A stretch of DNA of 64,000 nt from Rhynchosporium graminicola (GCA_900074885.1 FJUW01000042.1:524015-588014), one strand, 5' to 3'. Positions 11,029 to 25,099 are shown, counted from the first letter of the stretch. Notes: a model not told the origin generated them from the letters alone. Translations and numbers: made by a program.

Positions 11029-13395
11029 CTACAATAAGCCCCTCCCTTTTCCACCCACTCTCCCTCCAGAACCCCCATCTTTAACCATCTCCTTCTCGTC
11101 CAAGAACTCCAAACACAGTTTATTAAACTGTTCCGGATCCTCCCAATAACACCAATGCCCACCCCAAGACACACTAACACCTCTGACTCTCTCCTTCTCC
11201 CCCTCCCCATTCTCTCCCCTCGCAAGCTCAACAACATACAACGGACCCGCCGCAGGAAAACATCCACTCCTCTCACTCGCCACGACCAAGACTTTCGGTC
11301 TTTTCTGACTACCTCGAGGGCCAAACGTAGCAGCAATACTCGACCTCCAATCCAGCGCCGTATGATCACCCATCAGTCTCCCCAACCACACCTGGTTACA
11401 GCGCATAGCCTGACCCAAGAAGAACTCACTGTCCTCTTTCCTCGTTTCCGGGCTTATCTTCTCGAAGTCGTCTGGTGAGGGATAGGCGAGGTAGGCTAGA
11501 CAGCTGGAGATGCTGCCGAGATGTGCGTCTTTGGGAGATGTGGCGAGGGTGTTTTGTAAAGAGAGGAGAGAGGACGGAGAGTTTAGCCCGCGATTGCAGT
11601 GTGTGAGGGTCCAGTCCGAGGGGATGAGGTTTTGGAGGGGCGATTGGTCGACGAATATTTTGTGGGTGAAGGGGGTTGTGGTGAAGAGGGATGCGTAACA
11701 CCTAGATGGAGGAAGAGGTTGTGTAAGTTAGAGTCTGTGATTGGGATAGGTAGGTATCTAGGTTGGTAGGTAGCTAGACAGGGTTGCAAACAAACGAAGC
11801 GATAAGAACCGTTGGGGACCGATGGGCTTGGGTACATTCGGGGATGGAATGACAGGAGAGAGAGCAAAAGTTGCCAAGAAAACAAAAACGAACCATAATA
11901 TCGCACATCCCAAACTCCCACCTATAGCCCTCCATTCGCTCTTCCTGGAATCTGTGCCATTTCCCATAGCTTCCAATTCTAGCCTCTCTTTGTCCTGCAC
12001 ATGGTCGACCAATTCCTTCAAGTCCATCGCTAGTCTACTGACCTGGAATCCATGATCTGGTTTCCCGCTTGCTCCATGGCCGCGTAAGTCAGGGACTATG
12101 ACGCGGTAGTGAGCTGCGAAGGCGGGGATATTGCGTTGCCAGACGAGTGCCGAGCCTGACCAGCCATGAATCTATGGAGAGGAGTTAGGTATTTTGGGGT
12201 AAGTGTTGGATGTGTAAATCTATTTGAGATTGGGTTGAGGACAGGAGAATCGGACTGAGATATCAAAACAGAAGGAGTGAAAGAGATGTGTTTGAACCAT
12301 ACAGAGAAGAAAAAATGGACCGAAGGAAAAGAGTCTTCAGGTTCGTAAATGTAATAGGAATCACTGTAAAGCTCAGACTATGTTCAAGAGAGAGTGAAGC
12401 AAGATCACGTACTTAAGCAGCAGCTCAGGTGTACCCACCAAAATAGAAAACGCAAATGAAATGATATGGTCAGGCCTATGAACCCTTGGGAGCAAATCAA
12501 CAGCTGAAGCGCTACCCAAGATTCTCACTAAGGCCTTTCGAGAAAGACAATACGACACAAGTAGAACTTCAGAACTTCAGAACTTCAACACCCATGAACC
12601 AAGCGACTATCCGCAATTCTCTTGGATAAAAATCAGAACCAAAAAGAATCCACGCCATCGGTTCTCCTCTTCGACTTCGATTCGAAAGTCTGAGCATTCC
12701 ACTTGAGTGTACAACCACCCACTCATAAAGACACCCTTTGCTGAAGTCCATCACATACAATAACTGAATTCCGATGCTTCCCTCGACTAGTCCATGAATC
12801 ATGAAGCGCCTAAGCCACATGCCTTCTTTTCAAAAGCAGAAAGAAGTAGAATGAAAGTACAGACTTTCGACATTAACGACAGATACATAGGTGGAGCTCT
12901 CTTCGATCTCAAGATAGCCTCAACTGGTCACTTGACCAGACAAAAAAAGGTATCTCTTCTGTAGATTCTTCCCCGGACTCTCCTCCTTCCTCGCCATCAA
13001 CCAACCAACCGACCGGATAGATTCCTTCAAAACATTTCTCCTTCATAGTTCCACCCCCTCCAGATCCCTCTTCAGATCTCGAGGCGTACCAGACATCAAT
13101 GCATAAACCCCCCCCCCCGAAATCGAGCTAGGCTTTCCATTCCAAGTCTTACACTTCATTTCCTCCCCAACGTACCCGAGAGAAGAAGAGGAAGAGCACG
13201 AAGATAAAAAAAAAAAGCTATAACACTCCCTGGCACAAGAACAAGACAAGACAAGACACTACGAAACGAAGAAGAAAGAAGAAAGAAAATCCAACATACC
13301 AAAACCAGCCATTCCCTCTCTTTTGCCTCCACATCATCTATACCCGTATCTATATACCTAATATTTACACCGTCATTCGTAACGAAGCTCTGCAT
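11029..13395 (-). CDS. Alpha/beta hydrolase fold protein, three exons
   Basis: Reconstructed exons are 13395-13300, 12171-11894 and 11701-11029, giving 348 residues. Exon 1 (MQSFVTNDGVNIRYIDTG ... EWLVL) joins in phase to exon 2 (IHGWSGSALVWQ), restoring the beta-strand/oxyanion HGW motif at about 34-36. Exon 2 carries PDLRGHGASGKP and the nucleophile elbow GGSLG (Ser118). Exon 3 begins within the Trp codon after CAIL and gives KIFVDQSPLQN. It ends with the catalytic-His region SWGGHWCYWEDPEQF (His307) and a Gly/Lys/Arg-rich tail. This is the usual order of a single-domain hydrolase; the substrate cannot be told from sequence. Both introns are GT..AG. Intron 1 (12172-13299) is 1,128 nt, very long for this kind of fungus. 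An upstream in-frame ATG (MMGVQTTPSLP) could add 11 residues. Intron 2 is 11702-11893. Confidence 0.8.
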
Positions 13396-14271
13396 AGGCA
13401 GCGACGGTGTAGTCTGGACTCCCATCATAACAAGTAAGGTGGGTGGACCCTGGTTTTCTCTTAAGATCGAGACGGGATCTCTCAGAAACAATGGACGGAT
13501 GGTGAATGAGAAGTGTAAGATAAGAACAAAGATAGCCAGACAGCGACGTAGAGTGGTGTGCTCTAGCTAGCAAGCAGTGTCCAGGTAGGTAGGGGACCTT
13601 TGGCGATGCGATGACGAGGATATACAAGTAGTATGAACTCTCTTTCGTAGGACAGACAGGCCGCTAGTAGTTTAGCGTCCGTCACTTCTGCCCGGCCACT
13701 CACACACACACTCAGGATTCCTCGCTTCCGAACAAAGAAGGTTTCGAGTTTGCCAAGACAAGACAAGATCTCTCTCTCTCTCTCTCTCACTCTCTCTCTA
13801 AGCTACTGTAGCTCCGAAGGTCAACTATCCAGCTCGAGGCTCCCGGTGTACAGAGTTATCTGCACACAGAACAGGCGGGAACGCAGAAATCAAAAGAAAG
13901 GCATCTCCAGAGACCATCTTTTAGATGCTAAGCAGCCCAGCAAGAGTCTGGCACTTTTATACTCGTTCTACTCGTGTGAGTGGCTCCCCGATCTCGAAAT
14001 ACCACTTCCATCCAATCCGGGATGGTAGTCGCGGAATGATTGATTATAGTGCTCCCACGCATCTCACCGATCGATATACTATACATTGAAAAGCAAGACA
14101 CTACCCCAATCCATCCATGATTTGCATTCATCACATCTCACTCAACCAAGCACACGTCTTCCTTTCCCCGTGCTTTCCCCTCCGCATCAAGCAAGACCTT
14201 TCTTTCTCCTTCTCGCCCTCTGCTACAGTGACAAGGAAGATCCATACTGAAATAACGAGGGAGGTGAGATA
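13396..14271. other. Intergenic region, hydrolase promoter side, with CT repeat
   Basis: This is the last normal-composition DNA before the transposon island. It holds a CT/TC dinucleotide run at 13769-13799 and should contain the promoter of the hydrolase. It ends with the TA target dinucleotide (14270-14271) of the Tc1/mariner insertion. No gene is supported here. Confidence 0.6.
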
Positions 14272-14468
14272 CAGTGATTCTTCGGTTTGGCGTGATTCTT
14301 CAGTAAATAACGCCGGTACACCGCCTTTTGGTATGAACCCTACCAAATATTGATGTGCTGTAATTGTCAGAACTAGAAACCACTAAAGCTCTATGAATAC
14401 TATACCGATTTGCCTCTAAACTACGTCTTTTTAAAGCTCTTGATCTATAGAGTATATATTAAGTCTGC
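14272..14468 (+). repeat. Left terminal inverted repeat of the Tc1/mariner element
   Basis: A 197-bp inverted repeat partner of 48235-48431. It starts CAGTGATTC and ends AAGTCTGC, with mostly transition differences from its partner. Confidence 0.93.
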
Positions 14469-14827
14469 GGCTATGCCTCCTAAATCTGCTTCTAAGATTA
14501 GTATAAAAGCTCTAAAAGGACGTAAATCGACTAAACTACGTACTCGACTACCTTCTGCGCTAGTATAACTAGCTAAAATAACCCTGAAAATCAATACTAA
14601 GAGTACTATAACTAAGTCTACTAAGCTTACTTATAGACTCAGTTGCAGCTATAGTACCAGCTACAGTACTAGTACTAGTACTAGTACCAGCTATAGTACC
14701 AGCACTAGCTATAGCAAGCTAATCGACGCCTCTACCTCTACCTGAATTAATTATACTCTCTTCTTCGCCTCCGCAGATTATTATATAGGTTATAGAGTTG
14801 GAAATTCGATACTACTTAGATAGCGAG

Positions 14828-15070
14828 TATAACGCTTGCTCTAGAAAGGTCTCACTCACTACCTAATAAGTAAGACCTCATATTACATAGAATATAAAGT
14901 AGTAAGAATCAACTTAGAATCTATAACTAAGGAGTTAAGAAATAGAGAGAGAAGGGAAGTATATATATGAAAAGAGGCCCCTAAACTCTACTCGTGTAAT
15001 CTCGCTTAGCAGTAAGTGTTTCCACCAATAGGGGGAAACCTCTAAACCTCTAATCTAACTAGTCGTCACA
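14828..15070 (-). repeat. Family A 3' LTR
   Basis: 243 bp; read on the minus strand it starts TGTGACGAC and ends GCGTTATA (formerly ..TTACA). It matches 45547-45789 with mainly transition differences. Confidence 0.92.
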
Positions 15071-15847
15071 CTACCCCCCCCTCCGAAAAAAGCTCGCCCT
15101 CGAACGTTAGTCTATCTCCTTATTACTATTAAGATAGTCGTAATTATTAATTCCACTATAGAAAGCATTTAGCTAATCAGGGAGCTTAGTAAGGGGACCT
15201 ACTTACGTCAGGTTATCGAGGTAGAACTACTAAATCTTTATAGGAGCGTACTTAATATCTAAAGTATTATACTATATGAGATCAACATCTTAATTCAACT
15301 AGGAGACATAGTATAAGAGGTTATTACGCTACTTATAGCACGCAAGTATATTTTCGATTTCCTATTCGTTATCACTAGTTATATTAATAAGTAGTAGTAG
15401 TAGTAAGGTTTATCCTAGCAAAGGATCATTTAGATACTTTCGTAGTTTAGTAGCATGGAAGATATTATATACTTTTATACTAGCAAGGAGCTCTAAACAG
15501 TAAGAGCTTCCAACTTTTTCAACTATATAGAAAGGTCTATTAGTTAGGAAATCGAGTTTTTTACTAGGTCGAGTGCTTATAAAGTAGCGCATATCTAGCT
15601 AAATAAGATCGTCTATAGTAAAGTCGACTTTATAGCATAAGCGATTATAAGATCAGGATATCTTAGCTTATACGCGTAAGAGACTTAATTAAGTAGTAGT
15701 CTAGGCGTTACGCAGATAATTAGCGTAATCTAGAGCTTACTAAGTATTCAATTTATTAGTAAGTATAGTAGAGTCAAGTAAGTCTTTCTAATTCTAATTA
15801 ATATTAGGTATATATCTATAAATAACTTCAAAGGGTAAGAGACCTCT

Positions 15848-16081
15848 TGTGACGACTGGCCAGGTTTGGAGGTTTCTCCCTATTGGTAGAAACACTTACT
15901 GCTAAGCGAGATTACACGAGTAGAGTTTAGGGGCCCCTTTTCATGTATATACTTCCCTTCTCTCTTACTTCTTCACTCCTTAGTTATAGATTCTCAAGTG
16001 ATTCTTACTACTTCATATTCATAGTAATATAAGGTCTTATTACTTAGGTAGTTTTGAGACCTTTCTAGAGTAAGCGTTATA
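15848..16081 (+). repeat. Family A copy 2, 5' LTR
   Basis: 234 bp, begins TGTGACGACTGGCCAGG and ends GTAAGCGTTATA. Confidence 0.92.
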
Positions 16082-18491
16082 TTATCTATAACTCTTTTAC
16101 TTACGTCTAGGAAGATAGTAAATATCTACTTATATTATACCTCTATACCTAGAGCTACTAAACGCAGGAGACTACGCTATATAGAGAAGGCTTATACTAA
16201 GTATAAACTTAAAGAATAGTACCTAAACCGAAGTAACCTAAGTCTGATAAATCGACTACCGGTTCTCCGACTCCCTCTACCTCCTATTCTTCGGCGACTC
16301 GTAATACTAGCCGTAACCTACCTCTCTCTATAGTAGAGAGTACTCGCGACGACGCCTCGTCCGAGTTAAGCTCCCTAACTCCTATTATAATTAACGAACT
16401 CACTGAGTCGCTAAACCTCCCTGATAATACCCTTGTATTAATAGTAACTATAAGTAACTTATAGGAAGACCGCGCTTACTAGCTATAAGAGGCAGAAAGG
16501 AAGCTCGCGGAGGAGAGATAATTAAATGCTGACTTATCTGCAGAACTACGCTAGTTACGGGACGAGTTCCTAGAACTACGCTAGTTAACTGCTTAGCGCT
16601 CTACTAAGTCTATATCGTTTGATAACGTTCAATCGCGTATAATACTGCTACTATTAATTAAAGAAGATAACGCTACTCCTATGCCTAATAATCGTCGTCG
16701 AGAATAATCTACTAGAGGAATATTGTTAATATTATACGCTAGGCGTATAGAGAAGATACTAAACCTCCTAAATAAGTTCTCTAATAGAATCGACTACTCT
16801 CTAAAACTCTGGGAAGTGTAGATATATAACGCCTTCCGGTGCTACTCTAGCTACTTTATCGACGAAGATCACTATAAAGATTAGTTACTTAACTAAACGG
16901 AAGGGATAGCCAGAACTTACCTGGAACTCTTGTTCTTAGAACTAGAATATAGCGAAGAAGGCAGTATGATCGATTCACTCGATATGATTACTTAACTCGT
17001 CTCCTTCTTATCTAATCTATACGACTAATAAACTGCAAGAGCTAGCTACTCCGCGCTAAAGATGGATTATAAGTAGACCTTCTGGACGTTCTACTACGAG
17101 TTTCGTACGCTAGCTCGTAAAGCTAGAGTAAATGATCAATCGACTCTGAAAATAGACTTATAGGGGAAGCTACTTGTAAGGCTACGGAAACAGCTCTTCT
17201 AATAGTACCGAACGTTAAGGACACTAGAAGAATACGTTAAGGCTATATAAGCTGAAGACTAAGGTTAATTCATTGAAAAGACTTACTATTCCGAGTCTTC
17301 GGCTAAGGCTAGCGCGACTCGGGAACGCCATATAAATACCTCCTCTTAGCGCCGTAGTATTAACTCCTTTTCTCATCCGTAAATTAGTCTTCTTACGCCC
17401 GAGAATACTAGTGCGACTAGTAAACAAGTACTATACTCTGCATGAAATAATACGCCTCGTGTATAATCGCCGGCGAATGCTCCTTGTTACTTTACGCCTA
17501 CCTTATACCTACGCTTATCGTTAGCTCGACTTAATACTCCGTATCGAATTAACGCAATTGACTCTAATAATAATATTGATAGCGAGTCAGAAGATAATAA
17601 TAACGAAGAGACGTATAACGACGCCTAGGAGTATATTAAACCGCTAGTAAAAGACTATACCTAGGGAAAGACTCCTTCCTAAGTAGTATACGCGATATGC
17701 GATATCTTAACCTTACGAAGCTTCTTAGTAGTTAATCGTTCACTACACGTGCTACTCTTACTAAGAATAGACTCTTATATAAGCTACTTGCACTTCTCGA
17801 TTCTGGAGCTAATAGATACTATTTTATTAATTATTCTTTTCTTAAATCCTTTTCCTTCTTCTTAAAACCTTTAATTTACCCTCTGCTAAACGCAATTCCT
17901 ATTAAAGGCTTTAATAGCGTTAATAGTAGTACTATTAGTTATTATACGATACTTAATTTAATAGTAGATCGTCGCGTTTAGGTATTTACTCCCTTTCTTA
18001 TTACTACTCTCGGAAACTATAGTATTATACTCGGAAGGACCTGGCTTTCGGAATATCAAGTACTCTTAGATACCTTTAAACGACAGATTATTTAGCTACT
18101 ATGTACTCCTCTTAGTAATACTTATAGCTCTCCGATCGAGATTAAGGACTTACGTAAATACTATATCTACTAGCGCTACTAATACGATACTGACGAACGA
18201 AACGAACGCCTTAATCAGTTCTAGGAAGCGTACGAGGAATAGCGAAGCGTAGCTAACTCTCCTATTAATATTCGAGCTGTTATTAACTTTATCTCTATTA
18301 TTAAACGACTATTGCTAGCTCGGAAGCGTATTTCTAGGGAGACTTATAGCTATAAAAATATCCAAAACTCTCCCCTAGAGAGTATTCTATAGGTAACTAA
18401 CCCTCTGATACTACTGCCGATCAGTTAGGACTATTTCTCCGGCGTTTATACTACTTATTATAGATATAACGAGCCTAAGTGTTTATTATCC

Positions 18492-20396
18492 GAAGAATAA
18501 GAATAGAGCAGTAAAGAGAAGTCTTTATACTCTAGAGAAGCTACTAATATACGGCCGAAGTGCGTACGATTTAGTGATATTATCGCTTATATCCCGCGTG
18601 AATCTCTACTTTAACTCTAATTAGAAGTCTCTACGTTAAAGACTTACGCATAAGACTACGCCTATGTAATTCACGCTATAGATTAATAATTACTCGGAAT
18701 ACTATCTCGCGACTTAATAGAAGTTACTTAAAGTATAAATATAGCTACTACGATATTTCGGAAGCGATAAAGATCACCTCGTATGCTCAGACCTCTTCTA
18801 GAGCCTCTTGCCCTAGAGATTTACACGATTAGCAGCTTAGCTTTCTATCTCTTATATAAACGCTAGAAGTCTTCTAACGATAAGATCTTCTCTACTACCT
18901 TTCACGAGATAGATAAGCTTCTTAACGACCGAATCGCAGTTTAGTAACGTAATACTACTATCGTATCTTTAACTATCGACTTTACGGAATATCGTAAAAC
19001 CGCCTAGTAATTTGCTATTAGCTTAAGCGAATTAGATTCAGAACTATAGATCCCTTACGAGTATAGCTAGTAGGCATATATCTTTTCTAAGGAAGCTAGC
19101 GATATTCTCCCTCCTTATCGCTCATGCGATCACCGAATTGAGCTTAAGGAAGGGGCCGAGAAGAACCTTAAATACTCCTCCTTATATAAGATATCGGCTG
19201 AAGAACTTGAAGTCGTTAAGGCGTATATTACTAATAACTTAGCTAAAGGTTTTATTAAACCTTCTTAAGTACTATACGCTATACTTATTCTTTTCGTTAA
19301 GAAAGCTAATAGAAGTCTAAGATTCTATATCGACTTTCGCGCACTTAATAACCTCACGAGGAAGGATTAATATCTACTGCTATTAATCGATAAAACGCTA
19401 GCTAGAATCTCTACTACTAAGATATTNNNNNNNNNNNNNNNNNNNNNNNNNNNNNNNNNNNAAAGAATAAGAACAGAGTAATAAAGAGAAGTCTTTATAC
19501 TCTAGAGAAGCTACTAATATATAGCCGAAGTGCGTACGATTTAGTAACGTTATCGCTTATATCCCGCGTGAATCTCTACTTTAACCCTAATTAGAAGTCT
19601 TTATATTAAAGACCTACGCATAAGACTACGCCTGTATAATTCATACTATAGACTAATAGTTACTCGAAATACTGTCTTGCGACTTAATAGAAGCTACTTA
19701 AAGTATAAAAACAGCTACTACGATATTTCAGAAGCGATAAAGATCACCTTATATACTCAGACCTCTTCTAGAGCCTCCTGCGCTAGAGATTTACGCAATT
19801 AATAGCTTAGCTTTCTATCTCTTATATAAACGCTAGAAGTCTTCTAATAATAAGATCTTCTCTATTACCTTTCACGAGATAGATAAGCTTCTTAACGACC
19901 GAATCGTAGTTCAGTAACGCGATACTACTATCGTATCTTTAACTATCGAACTTACGAAACGTCGTAAAACTGCCTAGTAATTTACTATTAGCTTAAGCGA
20001 ATTAGATTTAGAATTATAGATCCCTCACGAGTATAGCTAGTAAGCATATGTCTTTTCTAAGGAAGCTAGCGATATTCTCCCTTCTTATCGCTTATACGAT
20101 CACCGAATTAAGCTTAAGGAAAAGGCTGAGAAGAACCTTAAATACTCCCCCTTATATAAGATATTAGCTAAAGAACTTGAAGTCGTTAAGGTATATATTA
20201 CTAATAACTTAGCTAAAGGTTTTATTAAACCTTCTTAAGTACTATACGCTATACTTATTCTTTTCGTTAAGAAAGCTAATAGAAGTCTAAGATTCTATAT
20301 CGACTTTCGCGCACTTAATAACCTCACGAGGAAGGATTAATATCTACTGCTATTAATCGATAAAACGCTAGCTAGAATCTCTACTACTAAGATATT
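18492..20396 (+). repeat. 935-bp direct duplicate flanking the gap
   Basis: 18492-19426 and 19462-20396 are the same section of family A pol. The first 740 or so bases differ at scattered, mostly transition sites; about the last 190 bases are identical. This fits two element copies joined at a contig end better than a true tandem duplication. Confidence 0.85.
19427..19461. other. Assembly gap (35 N)
   Basis: The only run of N in the window. Sequence to its left (18492-19426) recurs to its right (19462-20396) at a constant offset of 970. Confidence 0.99.
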
Positions 20397-23145
20397 TACT
20401 AAACTAGATATTCGCTAGGCGTTCTACCGAATTCGAATAGATCTAGCCTCTGAAGAGTATACGACCTTCCGGACCTATTATAGTGTATATAAATGCAAAG
20501 TACTCCCTTTCGGTCTGACTAACGGCCCTGCGATATACTAGCGATATATGAATAATATCTTATTCGACTACTTAGATAACTTCTATATAGTATATCTGGA
20601 TAATATTCTAATCTACTCTGACGACCTACTATAGTATCAATTACACGTATATAAGGTGCTATAACGATTATAAGACGCTGGATTATAAGCCGACCTTAAG
20701 AAGTATGAATTTAATATCACTCGCACTAAATACCTTAGATTTATTATCTCTACTTCGGGGATCGAGGTAGACCCTAAGAAGGTTGATATTATATAATCTT
20801 AGAATTACCCGACTATAGTTAAGGGCGTATAATTATTCTTAGGCTTTTGCAACTTCTACCGACGATTTATTAAGGACTACGGAATTATCGCAAAACCTCT
20901 TATATAACTCACTAAAAACAACGTATTATTTCGGTTCGCTAGGGAGTGTAAAGATGCCTTTAATCACTTAAAGCACGCTCTCACTTCGGTACTACTCCTC
21001 TACTACTATTAGTAATATCTACCTTATATAATCGAAACAGACGCTAGTAATAGAGTAATAGCAGGCGTGCTATCGTAATAGCACGACGAAAACTAGTTCC
21101 TAGTAGCCTACTTCTCTAAGACTATATTACCTGCCGAGCTTAATTACGCTATCTACGATAAGGAAATACTCGTAATTATACGATCTTTCAGTAACTAGAG
21201 ATCTGAGCTCGTAGGCGTATTGTATTAGATCCGCGTTGTTACTGATTATAAAGCTCTTAAGTACTTTATAACCTCTAAATAGCTGAACGCACGATAAGCA
21301 CGATAAGCCGAGCTACTCGCAGATTATAACTTCATGATCACCTATCGACCTAGGAAGTATAATCTACTTACTGATACTCTCTCTCGTAGAACAGATGAAT
21401 TAGACGACTAGAATAACGCTAAAAGAACTTAGCGTTTACAGCAGCTACTACGCGAAGACTAAATCGATCTAGTACTACTTATAAGTAACCTCCGGAAAAG
21501 CTCAAACTATATAGATAACTTTAAGCTTATTAACGCATTAGAAGTCGCAGACATATAACTAGTCTTTTCTATAGTATAGTAAGTACTTAACGCTAATCGC
21601 ACTACGCTATTACTCTAAGCACTGCGGAAATAAGCTCTCTCCGCTACTCCTGGAAAACTGACTATAGAAAAAGATCTTCTACTCTATGAAGAAAGACTAA
21701 TCGTACCTAACGTTTTATACCTTCGCATGCTACTTATACGCGAAGTATATAACCGATTAGAGACTGCCTATCTAAGTATAAAGAAGACCTTATAACTACT
21801 AGTATTATAATACTAGTAGTACGGAATCGCTTTAACTATTAACTAGTAATAAAATAAATATTATACTTACAAACGAATTAAAGTGCCGCGTGATAAGAAA
21901 CCGGGCCTCCTCTAACCTCTGCCCTTACTGTCGCGTCTATAGGAGTATATTATAGTCGACTACTATAGCTTTAACCGCGATAAACACGACTACGATAACG
22001 TTCTCGTATTTATCGACTGTTTCAGTAAATAAGTAATTAGTATTCTATACCGAAAGACCTCTGATACGCGCGACCTTGTAAAGCTTTACTTATACTACGT
22101 ATACCGCTATTTCGGAGCTCTATTAATAATTACCTCTAATAGAGGGCCTTAATTCGTTTCCTGTTTTTAGACTATAGTTATTACGATTCTCGGTACTAAA
22201 AGATAGCTTTCTGCAGTAGACTACCTGCAAACAGATAGTTAAATAGAGATCTATAACTAATATCTCTAACGTAGATTATGACCTTTTATCTCTTACTATT
22301 AAGATAACTAGTCGGAATTCTTACTTATTATAGACTACGCCCAGATAACTCTCCCTTACGAATCCCTTAGAGGTCTCTTACCCTTTAAAGTTATTTATAG
22401 ATATATACCCCGCGTTAATTAGAATTAGAAAGACTTACTTAACTCTACTACGCCTACTAATAAGTTGAATACTTAGTAAGCTCTAGATTACGCTAATCGT
22501 CTGCGCGATACTTAGACTGCCGCTTAATCAAGCCTCTAACGTGCTTAAGCTAAGATATCCTAATCCTATAATCGCTCACGCTATGAAGTCGACTTCACTA
22601 TAGACGACTTTATTTAGCTAGATATACGCTACTTTACGAGTACTCGACCTAGCAAAAAACTCGACTTCCCGACTAATAGACCTTTCCGTATAATTGAAAA
22701 GGTCAGAAGCTCTTATTATCTAGAGCTCCTTACTAGTATGAAAGTATATAACGTATTCCCTGCTGCTAAGCTACGGAAGCATCTAAACGACCTCTTGCTA
22801 AGATAAACCTTACTGCTGCTACTACCTATTAATATTACTAGTGACGATAAATAGGAGATCGAAGATATACTTACGTGCCGTAAGCAGCGCAATAGCCTCT
22901 TATACTAAGTTTCCTAGTTAAATCAAGATATCGATCTCATATAGTACGACGCTACAGACGTCAAATACGCTCCCGCTAGGCTGTAATAATTCCACCTTAA
23001 TAACCTAACGCAAGCTAGACCTCCTGCTAAACTACCTAATTAGCTAAAAGCTTTCTACGATAGAATTAATAACTACAACTACCTTGATAGTAATAAGGAA
23101 ATGGACTAACGCTCGAGGGCGAGCTTTTTTCGGAGGGGGAGGTAG

Positions 23146-23379
23146 TATAATAACTAGCCAGGTTTGGAGGTTTCTCCCTATTGGTAGAAACACTTACTGC
23201 TAAGCGAGATTACACGAGTAGAGTTTAGGGGCCCCTTTTCATATATATACTTCCCTTCTCTCTTATTTCTTTACTCCTTAGTTATAGATTCTCAAGTGAT
23301 TCTTACTACTTCATATTCATAGTAATATGAGGTCTTATTACTCAGGTAGTTTTGAGACCTTTCTAGAGTAAGCGTTACA
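23146..23379 (+). repeat. Family A copy 2, 3' LTR
   Basis: 234 bp, begins TATAATAACTAGCCAGG (RIPed form of the 5' LTR start) and ends GCGTTACA. It is preceded by the polypurine tract CGGAGGGGGAGG. Confidence 0.92.
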
Positions 23380-24931
23380 TTTCTAAGGGAGTCGTAAAGG
23401 AGGGTTATCTAGGCGTAGTCTATAATAAGTAAGAATTCCGACTAGTCGTCTTAATAGTAAGAGATAAAAAGTCGTAATCTACATTAGAGATATTAGTTAT
23501 AGATCTCTATTTAGCTATCTATTTACAAGTAGTCTACTATAGAAAATTATCTTTTAGTACTAAGAATCGTAATAATCGCAATCCAAAAGCAAGAAACGAA
23601 TTAAAGTCCTCTATTAAAAGTAATTATTAGTAGAGCTCCGAAATAGCAATAGATATAGTACAAGTAGAGCTTTATAAGGTCACGCGTATCAGAGGTCTTA
23701 TAGTATAGAATACTAATTACTTATTTACTAAAATAATATATAAATACGAGAATATTATCATAACCGTATTTATCGCGATTAAAGCTATAGTAATCGACTA
23801 TAATATGCTCCTATAGGCGTGATAGCACTAGCAAGGGCTATAAGAATCCGGGCTTCTTATCTCGTAGCACTTGAATTCGTTAGCAAGTATAGTAGTTATA
23901 ATAGTACTAGTTAATAGTTAAAGCGATTCTGTACTAGTAGTACTATAATAATAGGAGTTATAACGTTTTCTTTACACTTAGATAAGCAGTTTATAATCAA
24001 TCGTATACTTCGCGTATAAGTAGCATACGAAAGTATAAAATATCAAATATAATTAATCTTCCTTCGTAGAGTAGAAGATCTTTTTCTATAATCAGTTTTC
24101 CAGGAGTAGTAAAGAGAGCTTATTTCCGTAGTACTTAGAGTAATAGCGCAGCGCGATTAGCTTCAAGTACTTACTATACTATAGAGGAAACTAGCGATAA
24201 GTCAGCGACTTCTAAGGTATTAATAAGTTTAAAGCTATCTATAGAGTTAGAACCGTTTCGGAGGTTACTCGTAAGTAGTACTAGGTCGATTTAGTCTTCG
24301 CGTAGTAGTTATTATAAACGTTAAGCTTTCTTAGCGTTATTTTAATTATCTAATTTATTTATTCTACGAGAGAGAGCGTTAGTAAGTAAATTATATTTCC
24401 TAGGTCGATAGGTAATTATAAAGTTATAATCTGCGAGTAGTTCTACTTATCGTACTTATCGTGCGTTTAACTACTTAGAGGTTATAAAGTACTTAAGAGC
24501 TTTATAGTTAGTAATAACGCGGATCTAATATAGTACGCCTACGAGTTCAGATCTCTAGTTACTAAAAGATTATATAATTACGAGTATTTCCTTATCATAG
24601 ATAGCGTAATTAAGCTCAGCTAGTAGTATAGTCTTAAAGAAGTAAGCTACTAGGAACTAGTCTTCATCGTACTATTACGATAGCACACCTGCTATTACTC
24701 TGTCACTAGTGTCTATTTCGATTATATAAGGTAGATCTTACTAATAGTAGTAGAAGAGTAGTACCGAAGTAAGAGCGTACTTTAAGTAATCAAAAGAATC
24801 TTTAAACTCACTAGCGAACAGAAATAATAAATTATTTTTAGTAAGTTATATAAGAGGTTTCGCGATTATTCCGTAGTCTTTAATAAATCGCTAATAGAAG
24901 TTATAAAAACCTAAGAATAATTATACGCCCT

Positions 24932-25099
24932 TATCACGGGTGAGCAACGCGTACGCAGATAGTCAAGTGTAGTATTCAAGAAGTTCGATATAGGAGAGAG
25001 TCAGGTTCTAGCCTAGCTCTAAGGGAAAATATACGAGTAACGCTAGGCTTAGTAAGCATAGGTATCGCCGGTGCTTAATCCTAGGGCTCGCCTCTTATA
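24932..25099 (-). repeat. LTR of the non-autonomous element (left)
   Basis: 168 bp; matches 26930-27097 with transition differences such as TCACGGGTGAGC against TTATAGGTAAGT. Confidence 0.88.

Larger units (their letters stand above)
16145..23109 (+). pseudogene. Family A copy 2 gag-pol, RIPed
   Basis: Gag starts near 16145 with a RIPed initiator (ATA CCT AGA GCT). Protease LLALLDSGANRYYFIN lies near 17780-17840. Reverse transcriptase follows at about 19140-19426 and again at 20110-20640, with the active-site box YLDNILIYSDD (YLDD in relatives) near 20590. RNase H is at about 20920-21400, integrase at about 21700-22650, and a C-terminal chromodomain near 22850-23020 (EIEDILTCRKQ ... YDATDVKYAP). 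Stops replace Gln and Trp codons throughout. The gap and duplication lie in the protease-RT interval, so this copy may be a chimera. Confidence 0.82.
15848..23379 (+). mobile_element. Family A gypsy chromovirus copy 2, plus strand, nested in copy 1
   Basis: The 234-bp LTRs at 15848-16081 and 23146-23379 match family A LTRs in the opposite orientation. Flanks are cctct (15843-15847) and tttct (23380-23384), which agree as a 5-bp duplication if two C-to-T changes are allowed. The span includes a 35-N gap and a 935-bp duplicate. Correcting for these gives about 6.56 kb, close to copy 1. Confidence 0.9.
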
